From Diospyros lotus (lineage: Eukaryota > Streptophyta > Magnoliopsida > Ericales > Ebenaceae): a DNA stretch of 64,000 nt. The stretch covers positions 16,882,311 to 16,946,310 of the forward strand of contig NC_068348.1 in assembly GCF_014633365.1 (NCBI RefSeq), written 5' to 3'. Each line of letters starts with the position of its first letter. Position 1 is the first letter of the stretch. Shown piece by piece: positions 1 to 10,715 of this stretch. The notes under the pieces are model-generated. The model searched no databases. It was not told the origin of the DNA and saw only the letters and a list, made by a program, of their open reading frames with translations. The position numbers and the translations under genes were made by a program.

Positions 1-945
1 TAGCATTATGTCAGGGCGATCCTACCAGTAATGAAGTCTTACTTCAAAATAGAATCTATTTGGGCTTTTGATTCCCATGTACTATAATCCCTCCACCAAT
101 TATCATCCCGATCGAGTGAGAGTCATTGACTGATCAAACTCACTAACTCAATGACTATGCCAAAATTAGTGTGGTGAGATTGAGACGACACATCGGAACT
201 CTTTTTGACATTGGAACACTTTCCAATCAAGTGTACCCTGGCTAGGGGTTTCTACAATCAAGACCACCATTGATTACATAGGATGTTCACCTCACACCAG
301 AGGTTGATAGATCCCATTAGCAATCACCTGCCTCCATATGCCACTATACAGAGACCACACAGTGCATTTCTCACCTGATAACTAGATGGTTCTTAGCAAC
401 GAAAAATTCCTAGCACTGACACACAAGATAACTGTGTTGCCTCCAGTCAAAGGACCAGTAACACAATTGAAGCCTGTGAAAGATAAGAGATCCTCTTAGC
501 CATGTGATCTATCACATGTGTCACATTCAGTAAATGTTCCACTAACACCTACCCACATGTATATTATATCCATCTCATGGATTATGGCATGCGACTCACC
601 ATCCTTTATCATTAGCATCTCATACTAATCAAAGGTAATATCCCATGTGCCAATCCGTACTCGACTAATCATAGTCCCCATCTGAGAAATCTGAGGACTG
701 GGAATTATCATTCAGATATCCTTATTACAAAGGTTAATTGTCACATATTCTTAACACTTAAGAATAAAACCTTCAACAGGAAATCTAAGGACTCATTCAT
801 ATTAATGATTGGAGAATATGAATGAAGATATGACCTTAAATATGAAAACATATTTTATTACATATTGCAAGAATTACATCATTACTCCCATAAATATAAA
901 TGCCAGATGCCATTTAAATCTAGCATTAAGGCGCCAACACTAACA
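1..945 (-). mobile_element. LTR X1, family X, reverse, cut by window start
   Basis: Reverse-oriented long terminal repeat of a family also present at 12331-16480, 16486-18844 and 27827-35405. The LTR start (TGTTAGTGTT read on the minus strand) lies at 945 and matches the start of the complete copy at 27827. X1 interrupts the RNase H region of the gypsy relic that begins at 946, so 946-950 (CAAAC) should be one target duplication; the partner is outside the window. No coding capacity is visible. Where X1 overlaps the other copies it is uninterrupted, so it serves as the empty-site reference for insertions into X2' and X3. The superfamily of X is not known from this window. Confidence 0.8.
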
Positions 946-2280
946 CAAACACCACGACAACCAATTCCAAATCATGTGTCAAGTAGTTCATTTCATGCTT
1001 TTTCAATTGTCATGAGGCACAGGAATTTACGCGACCATCCTGAATTAGCACACAACCCAACCCTGTATGAGAAGCATCACTACATATGGTAAATTTCTCC
1101 CCGCTCCTAGGGATAGCTAATACCGAGGTGGTAGTCAGTCTTCTTTTCAACTCCTGGAAGCAAGTTTCACATGCCTCATCCTACTCGAGCTTCACCCCAT
1201 TCTGTGTCAATTTAGTCATAAGGACAGATAAATTGGCAAAGCCTTCTATAAATCTCTAGTAATAGCCTGTCAAACCAAGGAAGCTATGAAACCTCACAGG
1301 ACTCAGCCAATCAACCACAGCCTTAACCTTCTCGGGGTCGATTGAAATACCCTCACCAGATAATACACAACCCAAAAATCCCACTCATCACTGCCAAAAG
1401 TCACTTACTGAGTTTGGCATATAATTACTTGTCCCTAAGTCTCTGCAAGACTAGTTTGAGATGGGCCTCGTGCTCCTCTAAACTTGTTGAGTAAATCAAA
1501 ATGTCATCAATGAAAGCAAATACAAAATAGTATAGGTACTCCTTAATGACTTGATTCATTAGGTTCATAAAAACTACTGGAGCATTAGTTAATCCAAATG
1601 GCATAACCACGAACTCATAATGTTTGTAGCAGGTTTGAAAATCTATTTTCTACACATCTTCTTCTCTAGCATGCACTTGATGATAACTAAACTTCAAATC
1701 AATTTTTAAAAATATCGATGGCCCCCAAAGTTGATATAATAAATCATCCACACGGGGTAGTAGGTATTTATTCTTTATTGTTACTTGATTTAACTAGCTA
1801 TAATCGATACACAACCTCATCAATCCATCCTTTTTTCGTACAACGAATACCAGGGAACTCCATGGTGACGCACTAGGACGAATGAACCCCTTATCAATGA
1901 ACTCTTGCAATTGAGTTTTTAACTCTTTCAATTCATTCGAGGCCATTCTCTATAAGGAGTTTTCAAAATAGGTTGGGTGTCTGGCACTAAATCAATAGAA
2001 AATTCAACCTCTCTTCAAGGTGGCAATCTTGGCAATTCATCCGGGAACACGTCAGGGAACTCACAAACTACCGGAAGCTTCGATAATTTTATTGTACCTC
2101 TCCCATCAGTAGTCACAAAGGCAAGGTACGCTTGACAACCATGTCGCACCAATCTCTTTGCCTTCATTATTGAGACCATTGGGATTGAACTCATTGACTT
2201 AATACCCCTCTACACAATAACTGGTTGCTAAGGTACCTCAAAATGAATTACCTTTCTCCAAAAATCAACCTTAGGATAAT
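946..2280 (-). pseudogene. Ty3/gypsy reverse transcriptase-RNase H relic (element V)
   Basis: Minus-strand remains of pol. In reading order, from high to low coordinates, are: the RT N-terminus (ASPWSSLVF, then KKDG and LCIDYS near 1800-1870), a MPFGLTNAP segment near 1600, the catalytic block FIDDILIYS near 1500, and RNase H near 960-1090 (SDASHTGLGCVLIQDGR, QLKKHEMNY). The FIDD form and the order RT-RNase H straight after the protease are those of Ty3/gypsy. Several in-frame stops and frameshifts make it non-functional. RNase H stops abruptly at 946, where LTR X1 was inserted. Integrase, if it survives, would lie to the left of the window. Confidence 0.9.
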
Positions 2281-2281
2281 G

Positions 2282-2590
2282 TCAAGATAACCAATCCATA
2301 CCTAGGATAAGATCAAAGTCCCTAATATCTAGCACCACTAAGTTGCTAGGACATTCCTTGTCATACACCTTAATTTCACAATTCGAAAGTACCTCACTAC
2401 CCATTAACACCACATCCCCCAGTGTAGACACAACCAGGTAATATGGAAATATAGTCCTAGGGATGGGAACATGACATATAACATGCGGTACAATAAAAGA
2501 ATGAGTTGAACCTATATCAAAGAGAACATGCATATCAACACTATATAAAGAAAGAATACCTTGAATAATCTCGTTCCTTTCCCTGCACAT
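2282..2590 (-). pseudogene. Ty3/gypsy aspartic protease fragment (element V)
   Basis: An open stretch of about 100 codons resembling the retropepsin-like protease of plant gypsy elements. The active-site region reads VLFDIGSTHSFI where the family has D-S/T-G; here Ser/Thr is replaced by Ile, so the catalytic triad is broken. The family-typical ILGMDWL segment lies at the end, shortly before RT. The protease would cut the Gag-Pol polyprotein in the virus-like particle. It lies between the gag zinc knuckles (2631-3191) and RT (below 2280), in the normal order. Confidence 0.85.
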
Positions 2591-2630
2591 AGGCTCTATC
2601 TACAAAAGCAGGGCATTGCGATATTGTCAA

Positions 2631-3191
2631 CTATGGGACTATTTCTTTTGCCCTAGGCGTTGCTGGCTTCTGGTTGAGCTGCGGTCCTTGTGCTCTGAAT
2701 CTTTGCCCTTCATACTGAGACTGGGCCGGTTGTGAACAATTATTTGCTTGATGTCCCTTTTGACCACATCGAAAGCACTTCACCTCTACATTAGTTATTG
2801 CCCTCTCTTGAATGTGAGGACATTCCCTTTGCACATGCCCCGCTTGTCCGCATAAATAGAAAATTCCATTACCAAAACAACAGGGTTCCTTATGTCTCCT
2901 GCCACAATTACCACATAGTGGAATTCTTGTCATTACCATTGTCGGGTGTGTTTCCCACTTTCCCTTCTTATCATCACTAGGCATACCCATTCCTCTTTGC
3001 ACCATTTTTTCATTCCTCAATTCAATCCTGTCTTGCTCAATGGTGTAAGCTCTCTGTACCACAATCGAGTAATCTAGAATCCTTGCTCCAGCTAGTCATG
3101 TCGGATGCCAACCCGTAAACCCCTCTAAAATTTTGCTGCTTTCTTTGCTTTAATCGACCCCAATTCTGGAGAAAATCTAGCTAAAGAAATG
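2631..3191 (-). pseudogene. Ty3/gypsy gag C-terminal part with zinc knuckles (element V)
   Basis: Nucleocapsid portion of Gag. The track of cysteines and histidines is typical of plant gypsy: a CGNCGRRHKEPC block, a degraded knuckle (YLCGQAGHVQREC, first Cys lost) and an intact CCHC knuckle CFRCGQKGHQANNC. The preceding region (VVQRAYTIEQDRIELRNEK) matches the end of the retrotransposon gag domain. The rest of gag lies at 9653-10168. The two halves were separated by solo LTR C1, which duplicated AAATG. When C1 and one duplication are removed, the gag frame continues, which independently supports the insertion. Confidence 0.88.
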
Positions 3192-4080
3192 TGTTAGATT
3201 TGAATAGCAATGGCACCAACACCAAGAGGAGGGTGAATTGGGTTGTTTTAAAAAATTGATTGAACTTGAAAATCCTTCTGATGAAAAATGAGATTTTAGT
3301 GCAAGTGAGGATTAATGAAATGCTTGGAACAATAAATGAAACAAATAGCACAAACAAATAAGAGACACAACGATATATAGTGGTTCGGCTTAAACCAAGC
3401 CTAATCCACTACCTTAGCTCCTCACTAAGGATTTTTCAATCAATCCACTAAAACCTCTTATCTCTTCGGATAGGCCCTCTAGCAACAAGTTAGTAAATTA
3501 CAACCTCTTGCTTAAACAAGCAAGCCCTCTAGCTATCTTGCTAGGAAATACAACCCCTTGTTTCAACAAGTAAGTCCTCTAGCACTCTTGCTAGGAAAAT
3601 CAAGAATAATGCAAAAGAGAGGATCTAAGAGTAGACACTCTTAGTTACAGGATCTCTTAATATAAATACAATTTAACGCCCCACTTTTCCCAAGCGAGCG
3701 TTAACTCGAGATTTCGGGAATATATATATATATTTCAATATTATCATACACACAACATAAGCCTCTCGATATACATACCTTCATCATAATTATTTCTCGA
3801 CAATCCCGATTATACCTTCTCAGCACATTAAAATTTAAGAAAATAATAGACTAAGACAGGTATTATCAATCACATTAGCGGAAGCAAGATCGAAACCTCA
3901 ATGATATATAACCGACCAATTCCTCTTACAATTAAATATCTGGATCGATGTTTCACATGAAAATATCAAAAATATTACATAACCTCTGAGCATCATAATC
4001 ATAGACAAAATCTACGAAAACTAAACATAGCAGCTACATCTCGATGACATTCTTTCCCTTAGCGCCACTGCTTTCACCTA

Positions 4081-4097
4081 GAACATTTGAATATTCC
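4081..4097. promoter_or_regulatory. Conserved imperfect palindrome in LTR T1
   Basis: GAACATTTGAATATTCC, followed about 20 bp later by an exact TTAGATG/CATCTAA hairpin (about 4115-4135). The same pair of elements occurs at equivalent places in T2 (17106) and T3 (49135), and the first also in T4 (54231). On the LTR sense strand it lies downstream of the TATA box, so it would be transcribed. A role in RNA 3' end formation or dimerisation is speculation. Confidence 0.6.
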
Positions 4098-5992
4098 AGG
4101 GAGATAGTCCAAATTAGATGCTGAATCATCTAAGTGAGAGTTCAAAAAGATTTTCATGCAGATATGCAAAATCATATATAAAATCGATAAATCCCAACAT
4201 GCACCAGCCTAAGAGAATCCCATGAAGCACTTAGCCCTAATTGTGAAAAATGCAATCTCTCTAAAGGCGACACGACCACATCGACCCATTGACAAACACA
4301 ATCCTGCTTAAGAGGGACAACCTCGACATATGAACCAGGGAATCATCCAATTGTCATTGTTAGACATTATGCTCCTACTCAAAAGCATTCCAAACCCAAC
4401 GCAACCCTAGCCCCAAGAGTGTCACATCAGCACTATCCCCGAAATCAATGACACCTCGGTATTAATGCTATTGCTCAAAGGAACCTGGGGTGGTGTCCAC
4501 TCTCAGCCCCGCCACTTGAGCCAACAACCGAGGTGGTGTCCACTTTCAGCCTCGCCACTTGAGTACTGTAGTGTGAAGTCCGTCTCAACCCCGTCTCAAG
4601 TGGGTCACATAGCAATAATCCTCGGCACGTATCCCGAGTGCTGTCACTCGGGGGCCACGTCACAGGATTACAACCCACGTCCCACATGGACAACACAACA
4701 TGCCAATGCCGAAAAATCATAACATGTATAAAATTAACATATCAATGTATGCAATTTATCGTACGAAATATAATACAGGTGTAAATAATCATTTGTAAAA
4801 CCATCAATAAACCTAGTTATGAGGATGAACGCTCACAGTAAACCATTCATATGCTGCAAACGAGTTTTTCGTTAGAACCACTCACCTTGGCTAAGTTCAA
4901 GATTCCTCAAAATGCGTGCCCGACCTCGATTCTCATGCCAAGCGCTCTATAGTTCAAATTCGAGCCTCAATGATATCCTAGACATCATATGCATTCAAAG
5001 GAAAATCAATATCTATTTTCCCAATTTTCTCATAAATTTTCTCTAATTTCTTCCTAATTTTCTCTCGATAATTCCAAATAAATACCTCTTAAATATTTTT
5101 TCCAATTTTTTCTCCACAAGAATTAATAAAACAATATTTATAAGCCTCTGGAATTTTCTGGAAATTTTTCAGATTTTCTCTTATTTTCTCAAATTTCCAT
5201 AATTACTTTTCCTTGAGAAAAATCTCCAAAACTCATAAAATAAATTCCTTATCCTTCTGGAATTTTCTCAGAAGTTTCTAAAAATCCCTCATATTTATTT
5301 TTCATTTACATTTCCTTTCAAAAATAAAAAATAATTATTTTCTCAATAAATTTCTAAGATAAAAATTCATCAAAATAAACTATTCCTTTTCCTTGAATTT
5401 TTGGATATTTTTCCAGAATTTTAATTCCTTTAATTCTATTTTTTATCGAATTTTCTATATTTTCAATGTTTAAAAAATACAGAAAATACCTCTGGTCATC
5501 TTCTCCAGTGACTGCACACCGAAAAATTGAAGCGACGACACCAGGCTATTCCTTTCCCTTAGTCGATCCCAATGGTACCCATCTTGGTCGGAAAAACCCA
5601 CCGAAAGCTTTCTGATTTGGCCGAAAAGAGACCGCCCAAGCCACCCGCCACCGAATTTAGGCGAATTAAATTGGCCTTTGATTCGAACTCCAATTGACAT
5701 GAAACTTTCCAGATTTGCTACCCATAGCCTTGTGACCAAAATTCCCTTAATAGATCATTCAATCGATCACTCTACAACCCGATTTAATACTCACGCAATA
5801 TGTATATATATATGGCCGAATGTATATATATGCGAAAACACTCCCTACACTACTCCAAAAACCCTCAAAATTCCCAGAATTTCTCTTCAAAACCTGGGGA
5901 ACAAAAGCCCCTTATCCCCGACCTCTAATTCACTCCCAAAAGTGAGAAATTTGAAGCAAAATCTTTGATGCAAACCCTCACCAAAACTCGAC

Positions 5993-6000
5993 TATTTATA
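5993..6000 (-). promoter_or_regulatory. TATA box of LTR T1
   Basis: TATAAATA on the minus strand within GGCTATAAATAGT. The same context, on the same strand relative to the LTR, is found in T2 (18214) and T3 (50404), so this is the probable core promoter of the LTR. Confidence 0.65.
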
Positions 6001-7449
6001 GCCAAATTCATCTATTTTTCTGACCAATCAGAGGTCGTTGCTTCGCCCTTATGCTACCTTGGCCATGCCCTGTCGAAGAACAACTACAATCTCTAGATTT
6101 TTTGGCCACAAATCGCGACCAGATTTGCCATTTCTGAGCAGATTTTTCGTTAATTGCTGTTTAGCCCACTTGAAATTTTCTTTTGCATTTTGGCCCTTAT
6201 TCTCAAGCCCCTGATCTTCCCAGCATCATCGCTAAGACCCTCAAGATTTTTACTTCTCAGTTCTCCCTTGAAACTTTTGAAAATTTATCGTTTTGACCTC
6301 CCTCAGGTAAATTTAGAAAATGCACTTAGGGTCGATTGATCGTTTTGACCTTAAATCCACTCGATTTAACCCGAAATCACTTAAGGGTTGTTCTATATAT
6401 AAAATATTAGTCCTAAATACACTCCGTTGAATTTTTAGACATCGTCTATAACAATTTGGTATTACGACTTAATCGGCAGCTGTATTTTTGCTATATCGAA
6501 AATTGTTCCCGATCTCATTTCTTTTATCACTAAAAATATTAATTTAAATCACTTGTCGACACTACACTATTTTCATTGCCTATCTAGGGTCCGGGGCACT
6601 CCCTCTGACTAATTCGGTCATCCAAAGCTGTGTTAGTGTATCCTATAGCCTTATTTTTCCCCAAATTCCATTTATGCTTTTATCAAATATCATTTTTATC
6701 CTCAAATTATTCCTGAGTATTACATACAAGGCTTGATCAAGATAATAAAAATGATAATCAAAGCCTTTAGAGAGAAAAATGAAGCACAATTGAAACAATG
6801 AAGCTCTTGAAAGAATGAACACTTGTAAGCTTGAAATCAATTCTCTTGGTTGGTTTGAATTGTTGTTTTACTTTTATATACTTAGTTTTGATGATGAAAA
6901 ACAATATTTTATTTAATCCCTAAGTTATGAATCAAGGTTGTGGTTTTCAACATAAATCAATTTCAATATCAAGTATTATTTTGTGAGAATGAAAACCAAA
7001 TGAATTTCAAGTATCGAGAATTCAAAGTCATATTTTTCTAAGTCTGGAAGGTTAGAGCACCTTATAAGGAGACATATATGAAAATGTTTTAGTTTTAGAA
7101 AACTAACTCCCGGTAATTCAATAGTTAACATTCATTAGTGATAAAATGATTTTTAACGAATTTTTCAAGAAATATAAAGTGTATATCTTAGAGGTGGTAA
7201 AATTGCAAAATCCTAACTTCCTACTAAAATCCAAATTCTACTTTTTTATTCTTATAGATTTTGATTTTTTTGATATTTTTATTGAATCCAAATGGGGGGT
7301 ACTTTCTTATTTACATTTATGTATTAAAGTAAATGGAAGGTAAAATATAAATTAAACAAACTAAAGAAATGTAAATATGTGGTGATGCTTTGTATTAATC
7401 AAGTGTGCCTCTACATGTTATCTGTTAAGTTTCCAGATTTTCCAAGAAG

Positions 7450-7786
7450 ATAGTCGACTATGTTGTTTAGTGCTGTCGACTATGCATAAGGATAGTCGAC
7501 TATGCTTGTTTAATCTGTCGACTATATATGGCCTCTGTCGACTATATTTCATTCTGTCGATTATTGTGTAAGGATAGTCGACTATGCTATTTCATCTGTC
7601 GACTATGTTTGTACATGATATTCAAAATTTTCTTTGTAATTTTTTATTTGTCGACTATGTAAAAGGATCTGTCGACTATGAGAAGTTTTGGTTGAGCAAT
7701 AGTCGACTATGCTTTTCTATCTGTCGACTATGGCTAGTTTTATTTGATAAAATAGTCGACTAACCTATTTTCTCTGTCGACTATGT
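7450..7786. repeat. Array of 14 TCGACTA motifs in U3 of C2
   Basis: Fourteen copies of a 12-mer, alternating between TAGTCGACTATG (a perfect 10 bp palindrome TAGTCGACTA plus TG) and CTGTCGACTATG. They are mostly spaced 18-23 bp apart, with one larger gap near 7610-7648. The spacers are unrelated. The array ends about 105 bp upstream of the LTR TATA box, where plant LTR enhancers usually lie. Confidence 0.9.
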
Positions 7787-7892
7787 GTTTCACAGAAACT
7801 TACAATGGCTAGTTTTTCAATCTCCAACGGCTAGTTTCTCATTCTCTAAAGATCACAAACGGCTTCATTTCTCTTCAATCTTGTGGGAAGTT

Positions 7893-7900
7893 TATAAATA
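7893..7900 (+). promoter_or_regulatory. TATA box of LTR C2
   Basis: TATAAATA in the context AGTTTATAAATACAAG. It lies about 105 bp after the TCGACTA array. A TATAAATACAAG sequence is also found at the matching place in C1 (minus strand, 8608). Confidence 0.7.
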
Positions 7901-8607
7901 CAAGTCATGGATGATCAAGAGAAGGCTAATGGACGGGAACAAATTGATTTGAGCTTACATTTTATATTCGTTTGTATTTACAGTGTTCTGTGCCTTCATT
8001 GTTATACTTTTCTCTCCAAGGCTTCATTCTATTATTGTTAATACATTCATTTAAGCGTTGTTTAATCTTGAGAGACATTGTAACTAAGAGATTCATCTCT
8101 TAGATTCTCTCACATTCTATATTTCTTATGCTTCCTAGCTTGTGTAGCTAGATGGCCCATTTTGAGTGGGAGGTTTCGTATTTCCTAGCTAGGTGCTAGA
8201 GGGCTTGCTTGTATAAGAAAAAGGTTGTAATTCCTAGTCTTGGACTAGAGGACCTACTTGGTTTAAGTAGGGGGTTTTAGTGGATTGTTTGCAAAATCCT
8301 TAGTGAGGAGCTTGTAAATCCTTGGGTTAAGCCGAACCACTATAAATCCTTGTGTTTCTTGTGCTTGTGCTCTTTGATCTATTTATCTTTTCAAGCATTT
8401 CATTTTTCCTCACTTGGTTCACATATTTATTTTTTGTAAACTTTCATCTGTCACTTTTATATACTTCACGTTTTATTTCATAAAACCTCAATTTGTGTTA
8501 AAAAGCTTTTCAAGTTCAATTAAGTTTTTAAAATAACCAATTCACCCCCCCCTCTTGGTGTGTGCCATAACACCTCTCGTTCTAACATGAATCACCCATT
8601 TGACTTG

Positions 8608-8615
8608 TATTTATA
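8608..8615 (-). promoter_or_regulatory. TATA box of LTR C1
   Basis: TATAAATA on the minus strand (context ACTATAAATACAAGTC), homologous to the C2 box at 7893. The C1 motif cluster lies 90-255 bp upstream on the minus strand. Confidence 0.65.
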
Positions 8616-8704
8616 GTCCCTTGAGAGCTCATTCACGAATCTTCCCATTAGTAGTGGAAAGAGCACTTTGGGTGAGTGGAAAAACTAGCCGTTGGGGGTT
8701 TCTG

Positions 8705-8870
8705 CGACACAAACGGTCGACAGATGCAAGGCATCGATCCACAGATTAGCAAATATTTAAAAACCAGTGGACAGATGCAAGAGCATCGATCGACAGATGG
8801 GCTAAAACTAAGAGGCCGATCCATAGATGATGAGGTATCTGTTGACAGATGAAGCCATCCTCATTTTGTT
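8705..8870. repeat. CGACAGATG/GCATCGAT motif cluster in U3 of C1
   Basis: A few copies of CGACAGATG, often with GCATCGATC, separated by 10-25 bp. The cluster occupies the same LTR position as the TCGACTA array of C2 but has a different motif: CATCTGTC plus GATCGATGC on the LTR sense strand. Confidence 0.7.
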
Positions 8871-9652
8871 TTATTTATATTTTACCTTCCATTTACTTTA
8901 ACACATAAATGTAAATAAGAAAGTACCCCCCATTTGGATTCAATAAAAATATCTAGAAAATCAAAATCCATAAGAATAACAAAGTAGAATTTGGGTTTTA
9001 GTACAAACTTAGGATTTTGCCATTTTACCACCTCCAAGATATACACTTTCTATTTCTTGAAAAATTTATTAAAAATCATTTTAGCACTAATGGATAGAAG
9101 ATATCAAAATACCGAGAGATAATTTTTCAAAATGAAAACATTTTCTTATATGTCTTCTTATAAGGTTCTAGTCTTCCAGACCTAGAAAAATATTGAAACG
9201 TTATCAAAATGAGTTTCAAGACATGATGCGTGAACTAAAGGATTTTTCATATGTTTAAATTTCAAGCCAAAACCTTTCATGCACGCTTCAAAATATGAAA
9301 GCTTATTTTGAAATATGAGATTAACATAAATGATTTTTCATATTTAAGATTGGTTTTTCATCAAACACATTTATGTTCTAGTTGTTCTTGTGCCTTAGAA
9401 CAATTTTAGCTCTATGTTGACCAACGACTTCAAAGCTAATTTGAAAATCATTTTAGGAGATTTTTTAAGACTAAATACTTGACTTTGCAAATCTCCAACT
9501 AATATAGAAAATCATAAATCTTTTTGGTTTTCATTTTAACAACTTACTTGAAATTGATTTTTGTTGAAAACCATAAACTTGACTCGATACTTGGGGATCA
9601 AATCCAAATGATGTTTTTCTTCATCAAAACTAATCACAAGTGTAAAACATCA

Positions 9653-10168
9653 AAATGAACTCAGTTTCATACTTGGCCATTGACTTACTTTCTTGTTCTA
9701 GCTTGGTAAACTCATATGTCTTCTGCTCTCGAATCTAGTCAGGGAAGAATTGCTCATTGAACGCTTCTTGAAACTCTTCCCATAATGGTTCCTTGCTAAG
9801 GTACCTCTGTCGGGCTGTTTTCCACCACTTTTTGGCATCCCCTATGAAGAAAAATGTGGCAATTGCACTTTCTATGCATCACTGCATCCTATAATTCAAA
9901 GATGTTTTTCCACGAACAACATCCAATTTTTTATGGCTAAAACATCTATGCCTCTGTAGTATTCAAGAGGTTGAAATGCCATAAAATTATTTAATAATTG
10001 GCCTCCCATGTTACCCTCCATCCCTTGAACCACTAGATTGGAGACTTGACCATTATTATTCTCAGTCTCCCACCATACTTAATCTTTTCGTTGATCATAC
10101 CTCAATTGGTTGGTAGCAAGCACCTCAACTGACCTCCATATCCCTGCCAAAGCTTCTTGCACCTCACT
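9653..10168 (-). pseudogene. Ty3/gypsy gag N-terminal part (element V)
   Basis: Minus-strand retrotransposon gag domain. Recognisable blocks are AKKWWKTARQRYL (near 9830) and EPLWEEFQEAFNEQFFP (near 9760), the family hallmark W...F...F region, followed after a stop by IREQKTYEFTKLEQE. The sequence is interrupted at 9653 by solo LTR C1 and continues at 3191. At its 5' end it is cut at 10168 by element G1, so the gypsy 5' LTR and primer site are not seen here. There are stops, so it is not functional. Confidence 0.88.
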
Positions 10169-10700
10169 TGTAAGGACCCGAGTTTTTGGAAAAAAAAGCG
10201 AGGTGGTTTTATGTTGTACTTATGATGGTTATTTTTGGGGAAAATAAAAGACTTATGTGTGGGTTGAAGGAACTTCAAGGGAAGGAGCTAACCTGAAAAG
10301 GCATGATATGCTATTGCATGACATGAAATGCATGGGGTGTAGGGAAAGGGAAAGTTCTAGTTAGGCCTAATGCCTTTATTTCATATGCTTGCTGAGTCTT
10401 GTGACTCACCCTTGTTGTTGCATCATTCTAGGTATGTGTGGCTAGGCTAGGGAAACCAAAAGGCCTAAGGGGGTGATGAATAAATGCTTGCGTATAGGGT
10501 CGTCCCAACCTTAAAGGTTCTGGGGATATGCTGGGGCAGGGGCCTAATGCTTGTAATTTTCACTAGGAGCGCATGATTAAATTATGTTTGAAAGAGGTCA
10601 TGTTGTAGCCGTTGCATTATTATGTGAAGGAATGTATGAGAAATGATTGGTATTTTTATTTAAATTTTTAGTTGTGACCTCCCAGAGGTGGGGTAGTGAA
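10169..10700 (+). mobile_element. 5' LTR of gutted gypsy element G1 (internally deleted), approximate end
   Basis: Begins TGTAAGGACCC. Its first 120 bp or so are nearly identical to the start of the second LTR at 11340. It ends near a GGGTAGTGA sequence followed by a primer-site-like TGGTATCAAAG. After the shared start the two LTRs diverge: this copy lacks the ATTCGGATATG array and jumps to a TGCTTGCTGAGTCTTGTGAC block also found in LTRs G2 and G3. The left flank TCACT (10164-10168) has no identified partner, because the right end of G1 is lost. Confidence 0.7.
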
Positions 10701-10704
10701 AATT

Positions 10705-10715
10705 TGGTATCAAAG
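10705..10715 (+). promoter_or_regulatory. Degraded primer-binding site of G1
   Basis: TGGTATCAAAG, close to TGGTATCAGAG, the initiator-methionine tRNA primer site common in plant LTR retrotransposons. It lies a few bases after the probable LTR end. Confidence 0.55.

Larger units (their letters stand above)
3672..6724 (-). mobile_element. Solo LTR T1 (gypsy-type), reverse, inside C1
   Basis: A 3053 bp LTR with ends TTTAACGCCCC (first G of TG mutated to T) and GAGTATTACA. It is flanked by perfect TACAA duplications at 3667-3671 and 6725-6729. Read on the minus strand it begins TGTAATACTC and has a TATA box near 6000. It shares the palindrome at 4081-4097 and an adjacent TTAGATG...CATCTAA hairpin with LTRs T2 and T3. 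A short internal repeat is built on GGTGGTGTCCACTYTCAGCC (4490-4600). No internal retrotransposon sequence was seen. The gypsy assignment rests on end sequence and architecture, so it is inference. Confidence 0.9.
6861..8587 (+). mobile_element. Solo LTR C2 (copia, Z-like family), forward, inside C1
   Basis: A 1727 bp LTR from TGTTGTTTTAC to GTTCTAACA, flanked by perfect TGAAT duplications (6856-6860 and 8588-8592). It belongs to the same family as the surrounding C1 but lies in the opposite orientation. Its first 480 bp (6880-7345) are very similar by eye to the reverse complement of 8870-9650, giving a large inverted repeat. It contains the TCGACTA motif array (7450-7786), a TATA box at 7893 and the end block of C-rich sequence near 8550. 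No internal element sequence is left. Confidence 0.93.
3192..9652 (-). mobile_element. Solo LTR C1 (copia, Z-like family), reverse, with two nested LTRs
   Basis: Starts TGTTAG at 3192, the reverse complement of the LTR end, and finishes with the reverse complement of the LTR start (GTAAAACATCA) at 9652. It is flanked by AAATG at 3187-3191 and 9653-9657. No internal retrotransposon sequence is present, so this is a solo LTR. Minus the nested LTRs T1 and C2 it is about 1.67 kb, close to C2 (1727 bp), its relative. Both share the end block rich in CACCCCCTCTTGG and the conserved GCCGAACCACTATA segment. It interrupts the gag of gypsy element V. Confidence 0.92.

Noticed and set aside
4465..4722. 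Overlapping open frames of about 80 codons on both strands in T1
   Set aside because: Caused by the GC-richer internal LTR repeat; no homology recognised on either strand.
7450..7786. Resemblance to a CRISPR array (short repeats with unrelated spacers)
   Set aside because: The sequence is plant nuclear, repeats are only 12 bp, spacers are 6-40 bp and irregular, and there are no cas genes. It is an LTR U3 array.
10360..10450. CATTCTAGGTATG and CATTCTAGGTAAGG blocks considered as conserved splice sites
   Set aside because: No donor/branch context or coding frames to join. They are kept only as a shared LTR block of G1, G2 and G3.
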